From: Nocardia higoensis NBRC 100133
GTDB taxonomy: Bacteria > Actinomycetota > Actinomycetes > Mycobacteriales > Mycobacteriaceae
Reading direction: 5' to 3'
Assembly (NCBI RefSeq): GCF_000308595.1
Contig: NZ_BAGA01000145.1
Span: forward strand, 1-64,000
DNA: 64,000 bases
This document shows, piece by piece, positions 18,249-25,826 of this stretch. Under the pieces are notes generated by a model. That model was given only the letters and a program-made list of their open reading frames with translations. It had not been told where the DNA came from and made no database searches. The translations under genes were made by a program, and so were the position numbers. The first letter of the stretch is position 1, and the number at the start of each line of letters is the position of its first letter.

Positions 18249-19619
18249 TCACCCGGCGGGGATCGCCTCGGCCCGGGCCCCGGTTCCCCGCGACCACCGG
18301 GTCGGGGCGTGGGCGAACAGGAAGAAGAGCCAGATCAGCAGCGACGCCCGGCCCCACACCCCGAACTCGACCACCGCCTCGGCCCACTCGCTCGGCGCGC
18401 CCGAACCGAGCAGGTAGAAGTACCGGAACACCCCGATCCCGATCGCCATATCGGCGAGCAGGTAGGCAACGACCACCTGCCAGGGGACCACGAGCAATAC
18501 GAAGAACGGGATCAGCCACAAGGTGTACTGCGGCGAGTGCACCTTGTGGAAAACCAGGAATCCACACAGCATCGCCGCACTGACGGCGATCCACGGATAG
18601 ACCTCGCCCGCGGCGTAGCGCTGCCAACCGATCCACGCCGCCCCCAGGAACGACGCCACGATCAGCAGCGGCGAGGCCAGCCCGACCCCGTCGTGCCAGC
18701 TCTGCTCCATCTCGGCGAACCGCCCGACCAGCAGGTGATGACTCCAGTACCAGATCGAATTGGTGGTGATGTCGGTCTCCCGCGCTTGCTGGAAGCTGAA
18801 CGACGCGCGCCAGCCCTCGTATCCGGCGATCGCGAACGGCAGGTTCACCAGCACCACCGTGGCCACCGCGGCTCCCGCCGTCATCAGCGCCCCGCGCACG
18901 TCGTAGCGCCGCTGCCCGGACTCCTCGCGCCCCACTCCCCCGGTGAGCACCAGCAGCACCAACGGCAGCACGAAGATGCCCGGATAGATCTTCAGGCAGA
19001 AGCCGAGTCCGAGCAGTACGGCCGCCAGAATTGCCCTGGTGCGCAACGAATACCGGGTCAGCGCCGTCACCACGTACATCGCGGCCACCGCCGCGCACAC
19101 CACCGGCAGTTCCCAGTTGTGGAAGGCGTAGAGCACCAGCGGCGGCCCGGCCGCCCACAACAGCGCCCACCGGCCGGCGAGCCGGGCCAGCAGCCAGGCC
19201 GTCAGCAACGCGAACGGCGCCAGCAGCAGGGCCGAGTGCCACAGGAACTGCGCGTCGTCGTGCGCGCCGACCGCGCCCAGCCACATCAACAGGCCGGTGA
19301 GCACCGGATATTCGACGGTGCCGCCGGTCAGCCAGCCGTCGGCGGTGATGGCGCCGTGGATATAGGGAAAGACGTGATTGTCGATATCGCGGCCCAGCCA
19401 CAGGTACTGGATATCGGAGTAGCAGACCCGGGCGTCCTTGACCATGTCGAAGGCCACGCTGCGACCGTCGTCGTAGAACGGGGGGCCCGCGCAGCGCGCC
19501 TTGTTCAGGTAAGCCAGCACCAGGGTCAGCCCGCACAGCAGCACCACCGCCGCCGTCGCGACGGCCCGGCGGGACACACGGCCGGCGGGCAACACGCTGG
19601 GGGCGGTTCCGGTCGCCAT
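18249..19619 (-). CDS. GT87-family membrane glycosyltransferase, second copy
   Basis: 456 residues, start ATG 19619 preceded by AGGGTGG; a start at 19661 would add 14 residues. It has about eleven hydrophobic segments and the same family motifs as the gene at 2219: CYSDIQYLWLG, VEYPVLTG, GFCLKIYP and FHKVHSPQYTLWLIPF. It is a probable polyprenyl-phosphate-mannose-dependent mannosyltransferase of the cell envelope. It is divergent from rpsF and inverted relative to its paralogue, so the Ter island sits between two GT87 genes. Which copy performs the Rv0051-type role is unclear. Confidence 0.85.
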   Translation of the reverse strand: MATGTAPSVLPAGRVSRRAVATAAVVLLCGLTLVLAYLNKARCAGPPFYDDGRSVAFDMVKDARVCYSDIQYLWLGRDIDNHVFPYIHGAITADGWLTGGTVEYPVLTGLLMWLGAVGAHDDAQFLWHSALLLAPFALLTAWLLARLAGRWALLWAAGPPLVLYAFHNWELPVVCAAVAAMYVVTALTRYSLRTRAILAAVLLGLGFCLKIYPGIFVLPLVLLVLTGGVGREESGQRRYDVRGALMTAGAAVATVVLVNLPFAIAGYEGWRASFSFQQARETDITTNSIWYWSHHLLVGRFAEMEQSWHDGVGLASPLLIVASFLGAAWIGWQRYAAGEVYPWIAVSAAMLCGFLVFHKVHSPQYTLWLIPFFVLLVVPWQVVVAYLLADMAIGIGVFRYFYLLGSGAPSEWAEAVVEFGVWGRASLLIWLFFLFAHAPTRWSRGTGARAEAIPAG

Positions 19620-19741
19620 GATCACCACCCTAGGCCGGACAGTCGGCCGGTAGGCAGCCACGAGCGGCCGGACCGGGCGATTTCGCTGCTCAGGGGCCGC
19701 TCATGTAGCCTTGTCGGGTTGCTGACGCAACGAACCCTCCT

Positions 19742-19760
19742 GCCACGGACCGTCCGTGGC
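19742..19760 (+). promoter_or_regulatory. Leader hairpin of rpsF, possible S6:S18 autoregulatory element
   Basis: A perfect 8-base-pair stem (GCCACGGA with TCCGTGGC) holds the loop CCG, ending 31 bases before the rpsF start and upstream of the AGGAGG site. A CCG-containing hairpin in the rpsF leader is the known hallmark of the S6:S18-binding mRNA motif. The assignment rests on position and loop only; the additional conserved flanking pairing was not verified. Confidence 0.5.
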
Positions 19761-19791
19761 CGTTTCCTAGTCCACAGGAGGTGATTGGTCC

Positions 19792-20079
19792 GTGCGTCAT
19801 TACGAAGTGATGGTCATCCTCGATCCGAGCCTGGACGAGCGCACCGTTGGTCCGTCCCTGGATAACCTGCTCTCCGTCGTCAAGACCGAGGGCGGCAAGA
19901 TCGACAAGGTCGACATCTGGGGCCGCCGCCGTCTCGCCTACGAGATCCGCAAGCAGGCCGAAGGCATCTACGCCGTCATCGATCTCACCGCGACCCCCGC
20001 GACCGTGAGCGAGCTCGACCGCCAGCTGGGCCTCAACGAGACCGTGCTGCGCACCAAGGTTCTGCGCCACGGCAAGTAA
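19792..20079 (+). CDS. rpsF: 30S ribosomal protein S6
   Basis: 95 residues, starting with GTG 19792 after a near-perfect AGGAGGTGAT ribosome site. Sequence is canonical S6 (RHYEVMVILDPSLDERTV, WGRRRLAYEIRKQAEGIYAV). S6 binds 16S rRNA as a dimer with S18. It is the first gene of the conserved rpsF-ssb-rpsR-rplI operon. The preceding hairpin may provide feedback control by S6:S18. Confidence 0.98.
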   Translation: MRHYEVMVILDPSLDERTVGPSLDNLLSVVKTEGGKIDKVDIWGRRRLAYEIRKQAEGIYAVIDLTATPATVSELDRQLGLNETVLRTKVLRHGK

Positions 20080-20183
20080 GGCCGCTACCCCGGGTCCGCG
20101 CATGTCTCTCGTGAGCGTCGGTGCCTGACTCTAGGCTCTAGCGCGACAGCGAGTGTGTCCGCGACTCACCAGGAGGAACCCAC

Positions 20184-20726
20184 ATGGCAGGCGACACGGT
20201 CATCACGGTCATCGGTAACCTGACGGCCGACCCCGAACTGCGTTTCACGCCCGCGGGAGCGGCGGTTGCGAATTTCACCGTCGCGTCCACCCCACGGGTG
20301 TTCGATCGGAACACCAACGAGTGGAAAGACGGCGAAGCGCTCTTCCTGCGCTGCAACATCTGGCGTGAAGCAGCGGAGAACGTCGCCGAGAGCCTGACCC
20401 GAGGCGCTCGCGTCATCGTGAGCGGACGACTCAAGCAGCGCTCCTACGAAACCCGCGAGGGCGAGAAGCGCACGGTCGTCGAACTCGAGGTCGACGAGGT
20501 CGGTCCCTCCCTGCGTTACGCGACCGCGAAGGTCAACAAGGCAGGCCGCGGTGGCGGCGGTGGTGGTGGTTTCGGCGGCGGAGGCGGCAACTACGCCGGT
20601 TCCTCGGCTCCGGCCGGCGCCGGTGGCGGCAATCGTGGTGCGGCAGAAGACGACCCGTGGGGCAGCGCGCCCGCGGCCGGCTCCTTCGGGGGCGGCGGCC
20701 GCATCGATGACGAACCGCCGTTCTGA
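20184..20726 (+). CDS. ssb: Single-stranded DNA-binding protein
   Basis: 180 residues. The N-terminal OB fold (about 1-110) starts GDTVITVIGNLTADPELRF and includes LFLRCNIWREAAENVAESL. A long glycine-rich linker (GGGGGGGFGGGGG type) follows, and the acidic tip DDEPPF is the protein-interaction tail. SSB coats single-stranded DNA at forks. The 104-base gap after rpsF has an AGGAGG site before ATG 20184. Its place between rpsF and rpsR is conserved in actinobacteria. Confidence 0.98.
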   Translation: MAGDTVITVIGNLTADPELRFTPAGAAVANFTVASTPRVFDRNTNEWKDGEALFLRCNIWREAAENVAESLTRGARVIVSGRLKQRSYETREGEKRTVVELEVDEVGPSLRYATAKVNKAGRGGGGGGGFGGGGGNYAGSSAPAGAGGGNRGAAEDDPWGSAPAAGSFGGGGRIDDEPPF

Positions 20727-20794
20727 GCTGGTCTCGAACGGCTTCACTCGGCCCGCATTCGTGCGGGCCAGACAGAAAACGAAGGTAGAAGACC

Positions 20795-21046
20795 ATGCCT
20801 AAGGCGCCCGCGCGCGAAAAGGTGCTGAAGAAGAAGGCTTGCACTTTCTGCAAGGAAAGCAAGTCCGGCAACGTTTCGATCGACTACAAGGACACGGCGC
20901 TGCTGCGCAAGTACGTCAGTGATCGCGGCAAGATCCGCGCTCGCCGGGTGACCGGCAACTGCGTGCAGCACCAGCGCGACGTCGCTGTCGCCGTGAAGAA
21001 CTCGCGTGAGGTGGCCCTGCTGCCTTACGTGTCGACGGCTCGCTGA
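20795..21046 (+). CDS. rpsR: 30S ribosomal protein S18, zinc-binding (C+) form
   Basis: 83 residues, canonical S18 (SIDYKDTALLRKYVSDRGKI, RRVTGNC). Cysteines in ACTFC near the N-terminus and in CVQH indicate the zinc-binding C+ paralogue rather than the zinc-free form used under zinc starvation. A second, C-minus copy would be expected elsewhere in the genome. It lies between ssb and rplI in the conserved operon. Confidence 0.97.
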   Translation: MPKAPAREKVLKKKACTFCKESKSGNVSIDYKDTALLRKYVSDRGKIRARRVTGNCVQHQRDVAVAVKNSREVALLPYVSTAR

Positions 21047-21063
21047 GCAAGGGAGGCACGCAA

Positions 21064-21519
21064 ATGAAGTTGATTCTGACCGCTGATGTGGACAACCTCG
21101 GTGCCCCCGGCGATACCGTCGAGGTCAAGGACGGTTACGGACGCAACTACCTGCTGCCCCGCGGTCTGGCCATCGTCGCCAGCCGAGGTGCGGAAAAGCA
21201 GGTCGAGGGCATCCGCCGCTCGCAGGAGGCCCGCCGGGTGCGCGACCTCGATCACGCCAACGAGCTGAAGCAGGCCATCGAGGGCCTGGATTCGGTCTCG
21301 CTGAGCGTGAAGACCGCGGGCACCGGCAAGCTGTTCGGCTCGGTCACCCAGGCCGACGTCGCCGCCGCGGTGAAGACCGCCGGTGGCCCCGTGCTGGACA
21401 AGCGCAGCATCGAGCTGCCGAAGTCGCACATCAAGTCGACCGGCAAGCACACCATCGCGGTGCACCTGCACCCCGATGTGACCGCGAAGTTCGACCTGCA
21501 GGTCGAAGCCGCTTCCTGA
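21064..21519 (+). CDS. rplI: 50S ribosomal protein L9
   Basis: 151 residues, the normal length. The N-terminal RNA-binding domain (MKLILTADVDNLGAPGD, GYGRNYLLPRGLAIVAS), a connecting helix, and the C-terminal domain (GKLFGSVTQADVAAAV, KSHIKSTGKH) are all present. Start ATG 21064 follows GGGAGG. It is the last gene of the rpsF operon and is closed by a strong terminator. Confidence 0.98.
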   Translation: MKLILTADVDNLGAPGDTVEVKDGYGRNYLLPRGLAIVASRGAEKQVEGIRRSQEARRVRDLDHANELKQAIEGLDSVSLSVKTAGTGKLFGSVTQADVAAAVKTAGGPVLDKRSIELPKSHIKSTGKHTIAVHLHPDVTAKFDLQVEAAS

Positions 21520-21537
21520 CAGCGGCAGTTCTGCTCC

Positions 21538-21579
21538 GCCGTCGTCACCCCCGCTCACCCGGGCGGGGGTGACGACGGC
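21538..21579 (+). terminator. Strong terminator after rplI
   Basis: Perfect 17-base-pair stem (21538-21554 with 21563-21579) and an eight-base loop, beginning 19 bases after the rplI stop. It separates the ribosomal operon from dnaB, which therefore needs its own promoter in the following gap. Confidence 0.9.
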
Positions 21580-21683
21580 TGCTCCGCGGACCGGTTGCAC
21601 GGCATTTGCCATGATCTGTCGGCCGTGCTCGATACCCGGCGCGCACGACTCGCGCCGGTGATACCTCCGCGTCCGCGATGTCC

Positions 21684-22113
21684 TGTGGATCACCGGTGGA
21701 TGAATACGAAAACCAACCGCCCTCACTGTGACCTGGTTCATATCGAACACCCGTGCCGTTCACCTGACACGCCCGGTTGTTCACTCGAGGCGACACGCCG
21801 CAAAAATATCTATCCACATCTGTATAGATGCAGAAACAAGCATCTATCAGCGGCTTCGGCGTGTCCTCACACGGTTTTCCCCAAGTTGTCCACAGGGGGT
21901 GCACATCCATGGGTAAACACTCCACAAGTTATCCACAGGTCTGTCCACAGGTGCATTTGGCGACGGCGTGTCCGCTCGCTAGTGTCCACGCATTGTCCAC
22001 AACAGGACCCCGTTCGGCCGCCGCGAACCGGCACCGTGCGCCGGGGTTGCTGAGCCGACCCGCGACGAGGGCGAATCTGTCGGTGCCAGGGAGTAGAACA
22101 CGATTCATCCACA
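21684..22113 (+). promoter_or_regulatory. Cluster of DnaA-box-like sequences upstream of dnaB
   Basis: The gap between rplI and dnaB holds no convincing gene but many copies of a DnaA-box-like nonamer. Two are TTGTCCACA (21886-21894, 21993-22001), the usual actinobacterial box, and one is TTATCCACA (21929-21937), the Escherichia coli consensus. Variants are CTATCCACA (21810-21818), CTGTCCACA (21941-21949), TCATCCACA (22105-22113), GTGTCCACG (21982-21990) and a reverse TGATCCACA (21684-21692). A locally AT-richer stretch lies at 21795-21850. Possible roles are DnaA control of the dnaB promoter, DnaA titration, or an origin-like site. None is proven. Confidence 0.6.
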
Positions 22114-22171
22114 ACGGTGGAACCCGATCGTGGAGCTGGCCTGATCGTCGAGGAGAGAGGACGTCGAGCAG

Positions 22172-24643
22172 GTGACGACCACCGATGACCGCGGGCCCCG
22201 TGGCGATTTCCCGCCCGAGCCCCCCGGCGAGGATTTCGGCCGTCAGCCGCCCCACGACATGGCCGCCGAGCAGTCCGTCCTGGGCGGCATGCTACTCAGC
22301 AAGGACGCCATCGCCGACGTCGTGGAAGTGCTGCGCCCCGGCGACTTCTACCGCCCCGCGCACCAGGCCGTCTACGACACCATCCTCGACCTCTACGGCC
22401 GCGGCGAACCCGCCGACCCCGTCACCGTCGCCGCGGGCCTCGAACGCCGCGGCGAACTCAAGCGCATCGGTGGCGCCCCCTACCTGGTCACCCTGACCCA
22501 GACCGTCCCCACCGCCGCCAACGCCGGCTTCTACGCCGAAATCGTCGCCGAGAAGGCCATCCTGCGCCGCCTCGTCGAAGCAGGCACCCGCATCGTGCAG
22601 TACGGCTACGCCGGCGCCGACGGCCAGGACATCGCCGAGGTCGTCGACCGCGCCCAGGCCGAGGTCTACGAGGTCACCGAACGCCGCACCACCGAGGACT
22701 TCCTCCCCCTGGAAGAACTCCTCCAGCCCACGATGGACGAGATCGACTCCATCGCCTCCCGCGGTGGAATTTCCCTCGGCGTCCCCACCGGATTCACCGA
22801 ACTCGACGAGATCACCAATGGTCTGCACCCCGGGCAGATGATCATCGTCGCCGCGAGGCCTGGCGTCGGCAAAAGCACGCTGGGAATGGATTTCATGCGC
22901 AGCTGCTCGATCAAACATGGTTTGGCGAGCGTCATCTTCTCTCTGGAGATGAGCCGCACCGAAATCGTCATGCGCCTCCTCTCGGCCGAAGCGAAAATCA
23001 AACTCGGCGATATGCGTTCGGGCCGGATGAGCGACGACGACTGGACCAAACTGGCCCGCCGGATGAGCGAGATCAGCGAGGCTCCGCTTTTCGTGGACGA
23101 TTCCCCGAACCTCACCATGATGGAGATCCGCGCCAAGGCCCGCCGCCTCAAGCAGCGCCACGATCTCAAGCTCGTCGTGGTCGACTACCTGCAGCTGATG
23201 ACCTCCGGCAAGAAGGTCGAGTCGCGTCAGCAGGAAGTCTCGGATTTCTCCCGAAACCTGAAACTGCTCGCCAAGGAATTGGAAGTTCCGGTGGTCGCGA
23301 TCAGTCAGCTGAACCGTGGTCCGGAACAGCGAACCGACAAAAGGCCGATGGTCTCCGACCTTCGCGAGTCGGGCTGCCTTCCTGCATCGACTCGGATTCT
23401 GCGCGCCGATACCGGTGCGGAGACGACGCTCGGGGATCTGCTCGCCGGCGGAGAACAGCCGTTGGTGTGGTCGCTGGACGACCGGATGCGGATGGTTGCG
23501 CGCCCGATGGTCAAGGTATTCCCCAGCGGACGCAAAGAAGTGTTCCGCCTTCGACTGGCCTCGGGACGAGAGGTGGAGGCCACCGGCAACCATCCGTTCC
23601 TGACCGTCGACGGATGGATTCCGCTGGAGAAGCTGAAGGTCGACGACCGGCTCGCCACTCCTCGTCTGGTGCCCGAGCCGGCACACACCGAACGCATGGC
23701 CGAGGCCGAGATCGTACTGCTCGCCCACATGATCGGCGACGGCTCCCGTGCCGAACTGGGTCTGTTCGGTCTGCGCAGCTATGAGAAATCCGTGCCCGAC
23801 AGAGTCTTCGGTTTGCCGAACGACCAGGTAGCGCTTTTCGTACGACACCTGTGGGCCACTGACGGATCGGTGCGCTGGGATGCCAAGGGACGCCAGGCCA
23901 GGATCTACTACGCGTCCACCAGCCGTCGTCTCGTCGACGACCTGGCTCAACTGCTGCTGCGGTTGGGCGTACACGCCCGTATCAGGCGGGTGAAGAGGAC
24001 CGGCTATCGCGACTGCTGGCACCTCACCGTCGACGGCGCCGACAACCAGACCGTTTTCCTGCGGGACATCGGCGTCCACGGGGCACGCGGTGTCGCAGCC
24101 GAGGCAGCGCTGGCCGAGCTGGAGCCGCTCACCCGCAACACGAATGTCGACACCGTCCCGAAGGAAGTGTGGAACCAGGTCCGCACTCTGCTCGCCGCCG
24201 AGCGGATGACCCACCGTGAGTTCTCCGCGGCTATGGGCTCGCGTTTCTGCGGCTCCACGATGTGGAAGCGCTCGCCGAGCCGATCCCGGCTGGCTCGCGT
24301 CGCCACGATCCTCGACGACGCCGACATCGAGATGTTCGCGACGAACGATGTGTTCTGGGACAGGATCGTCGAGATCACCTCGCTCGGTGAGCAGGAGGTC
24401 TACGACGGCACGGTGCCGGGCACGCACAACTTCGTCGCCCAGGGCATTTCGGTACACAACAGTCTGGAGCAGGACGCCGACATGGTCATCCTATTGCACC
24501 GGCCCGACGCCTTCGAACGCGACGATCCGCGTGGCGGTGAGGCTGACCTGATACTCGGCAAGCATAGGAACGGCCCCACCGCCACTATCACGGTTGCTCA
24601 TCAGTTGCACCTCAGCCGGTTCGTCGACATGGCTCGAGGATGA
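22172..24643 (+). CDS. dnaB: Replicative DNA helicase DnaB, intein-containing precursor
   Basis: 823-residue precursor starting with GTG 22172. Extein residues 1-401 and 764-823 make a 461-residue DnaB: N-terminal DnaG-interacting domain (AAEQSVLGGMLLS), Walker A PGVGKST with Lys234, Walker B LVVVDYLQLM, and the C-terminal motif SLEQDADMVILLHRP. The helicase is split at RESG/SLEQDAD by a 362-residue intein, a well-known DnaB insertion point. Splicing needs Cys402, Asn763 and Ser764, and all are present. DnaB unwinds DNA at the replication fork as a hexamer. The gene follows rplI as in M. tuberculosis and has its own upstream region with DnaA-box-like repeats. Confidence 0.97.
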   Translation: MTTTDDRGPRGDFPPEPPGEDFGRQPPHDMAAEQSVLGGMLLSKDAIADVVEVLRPGDFYRPAHQAVYDTILDLYGRGEPADPVTVAAGLERRGELKRIGGAPYLVTLTQTVPTAANAGFYAEIVAEKAILRRLVEAGTRIVQYGYAGADGQDIAEVVDRAQAEVYEVTERRTTEDFLPLEELLQPTMDEIDSIASRGGISLGVPTGFTELDEITNGLHPGQMIIVAARPGVGKSTLGMDFMRSCSIKHGLASVIFSLEMSRTEIVMRLLSAEAKIKLGDMRSGRMSDDDWTKLARRMSEISEAPLFVDDSPNLTMMEIRAKARRLKQRHDLKLVVVDYLQLMTSGKKVESRQQEVSDFSRNLKLLAKELEVPVVAISQLNRGPEQRTDKRPMVSDLRESGCLPASTRILRADTGAETTLGDLLAGGEQPLVWSLDDRMRMVARPMVKVFPSGRKEVFRLRLASGREVEATGNHPFLTVDGWIPLEKLKVDDRLATPRLVPEPAHTERMAEAEIVLLAHMIGDGSRAELGLFGLRSYEKSVPDRVFGLPNDQVALFVRHLWATDGSVRWDAKGRQARIYYASTSRRLVDDLAQLLLRLGVHARIRRVKRTGYRDCWHLTVDGADNQTVFLRDIGVHGARGVAAEAALAELEPLTRNTNVDTVPKEVWNQVRTLLAAERMTHREFSAAMGSRFCGSTMWKRSPSRSRLARVATILDDADIEMFATNDVFWDRIVEITSLGEQEVYDGTVPGTHNFVAQGISVHNSLEQDADMVILLHRPDAFERDDPRGGEADLILGKHRNGPTATITVAHQLHLSRFVDMARG
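23375..24460 (+). mobile_element. DnaB intein with shortened LAGLIDADG endonuclease region
   Basis: 362 residues, Cys402 to Asn763 of the precursor. Splicing block A begins CLPASTRIL, block B is ATGNHPF (Thr471, His474), and the end is VPGTHNFVAQGISVHN followed by Ser764. Endonuclease traces are HMIGDGS (Asp523) and LWATDGS (Asp564). These two motifs are only 41 residues apart, whereas active LAGLIDADG enzymes normally separate them by about 90-130 residues. The insert therefore appears to have lost most of the first endonuclease half. Splicing is predicted intact, homing probably not. By memory of mycobacterial DnaB inteins, the missing part lies straight after GDGS. Confidence 0.9.
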
Positions 24644-24694
24644 TGGCTACTTGTGGGGTCTCGAAATAGGCGGCCAGATCTCAATATAGGTTGC

Positions 24695-24722
24695 CAATCG
24701 ATGGCCACATGGCCATCGATTG
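24695..24722. repeat. 28-base perfect palindrome after dnaB
   Basis: Arms of 13 bases (CAATCGATGGCCA and its complement) surround a CA centre, 52 bases after the dnaB stop. It may act as the dnaB terminator, although there is no T-run; the small loop would make a cruciform or a tight hairpin. Confidence 0.6.
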
Positions 24723-25211
24723 TGCGACATAGATCGGTCAGCTCTGCGCAGAACAGCATTATCAACGGCAACAAGATCGCGCAAGCGAGCTCGGATATCG
24801 ACGGACTGCCCGATAATAAATGGCCGCCGATGGCTGTCGATCAATATTCCACGTTCGATGACGCTACCGTCTTGGACGGCACAAACAAATGGTCGGTCAA
24901 TACAGATAGGGTAACAGATCTGGCTATCGAATACGGATCCATCGAGCCCGGAGACAAAATTGGTTCGGGAGCGACGTGCACCGTGACGAAGGCATCGTTG
25001 GTCGGCGTGGGCGAAACTCGGCTTCGAGCAATGCTACCGAACGAATCGGAACCCGCCTCGATCAAAGGTGACTCCAACTATATCGCCCAGCACGGTTACG
25101 ACGAGAAGGTGTGGGTCAACCAGACCGGCGGCTCGGTTCGGATCGTCACCACAGTGGACGGCTGGCAAGGAACGCTGAATGTGAATGCGGATCAGATCAA
25201 CAATGTCGGAG
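24723..25211. other. Lower-GC stretch without a recognisable gene
   Basis: This part has visibly lower GC than its surroundings. One plus-strand frame is open from 24653 to 25516 and from ATG 24830 would encode a hydrophilic, protein-like sequence (TVLDGTNKWSVNTDRV, VTTVDGWQGTLNVNADQ). I recognise no family and see no ribosome site. The same frame then runs through a glyoxalase remnant in the wrong phase. It is best read as a remnant of transferred DNA or a decayed gene. Confidence 0.35.
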
Positions 25212-25299
25212 GAGCATCGTCGGCGCTCCGGCGGATCTGCGATTCTGCATCGAACAGGCAGAACTCGCGGTCGTCGGCGATGCTCTGCCGGATCAGGCG
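25212..25299 (+). pseudogene. Fragment of a glyoxalase/VOC gene, partial copy of the gene at 25827
   Basis: About 70 bases here match 25895-25964 with nine differences by eye. In the correct frame they read SIVGAPADLRFCIEQAELAV, almost the same as SIVGAPADLRFGFEQAELAA in the intact gene. Nothing of the 5' or 3' remainder is present, and neighbouring sequence is unrelated. It is a truncated, decaying duplicate, not an expressed gene. Confidence 0.75.
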
Positions 25300-25377
25300 A
25301 TATGGGCTCGCAGCCCCGTTTCGCCGGCGTCATAGACCTGCGGGGCGCCGAGCAGTAGGGGCCGAACAGGTTGACTG

Positions 25378-25776
25378 TCAGCCTGTTCGGCGGGATGTCG
25401 ATGGATGGTCTCGATGTGCCGGTACGTCGAGGAGATGGTCCAGGTGGGAGCGTGACCAGTCGCAGAGGGCGTGGATGGCGGTCACGAGTTGTGTGCCTGC
25501 TTCGGTGAGGGTGTAGTCGACGCGGGGGTTCGCGGTGCCGTGGTCGTATCGCTCGACGAGGCCGTGGTTTTCGAGGTCACGCAGGGTCTGGGTGAGCATC
25601 TTGTAGCTGATGCCCTCAATCGCGCGGTGCAGTTCGCGGAAGCGGTGGGTGCCCGCGTCGATCTCTTCCAGAACCCGTAGGCCCCACTTGGTCGATATCG
25701 CGGCGAACACGCGCAACGCGATATCGCGTGCACGCTGTTCCGCGTCGTCGTTGCCGCCCAAGGGATCACCGCTCAC
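25378..25776 (-). CDS. HxlR-family transcriptional regulator
   Basis: 132 residues from GTG 25776; a start at ATG 25845 is open but would overlap the divergent gene. The winged-helix HxlR core is clear: LRVFAAISTKWGLRVLEEI, HRFRELHRAIEGISYKMLTQTLRDLENHGLVER, VDYTLTEAG in consecutive parts. HxlR regulators sense reactive carbonyls, thiols or quinones and often control an adjacent oxidoreductase or glyoxalase. It is divergent from a VOC-family gene with about 50 bases between, so it probably controls that gene and itself. The effector is unknown. Confidence 0.85.
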   Translation of the reverse strand: MSGDPLGGNDDAEQRARDIALRVFAAISTKWGLRVLEEIDAGTHRFRELHRAIEGISYKMLTQTLRDLENHGLVERYDHGTANPRVDYTLTEAGTQLVTAIHALCDWSRSHLDHLLDVPAHRDHPSTSRRTG

Positions 25777-25826
25777 TTTCGAGTGCGTACTGCTGCCGCC
25801 GGTCGATTCACCGTAGCGTTCGGCAC

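Noticed and set aside
21545..22053. Small frames on both strands in the rplI-dnaB gap, a possible Rv0057-like gene
   Set aside because: No ribosome sites and no protein-like composition; the sequence is dominated by DnaA-box-like repeats.
22292..24457. Minus-strand frame of 721 codons opposite dnaB
   Set aside because: It mirrors dnaB codon bias and has no motif; dnaB and its intein explain the region.
24653..25516. 287-codon plus-strand frame after dnaB as a gene
   Set aside because: No ribosome site, no family, and it crosses the glyoxalase fragment out of phase; described instead as a lower-GC remnant region.
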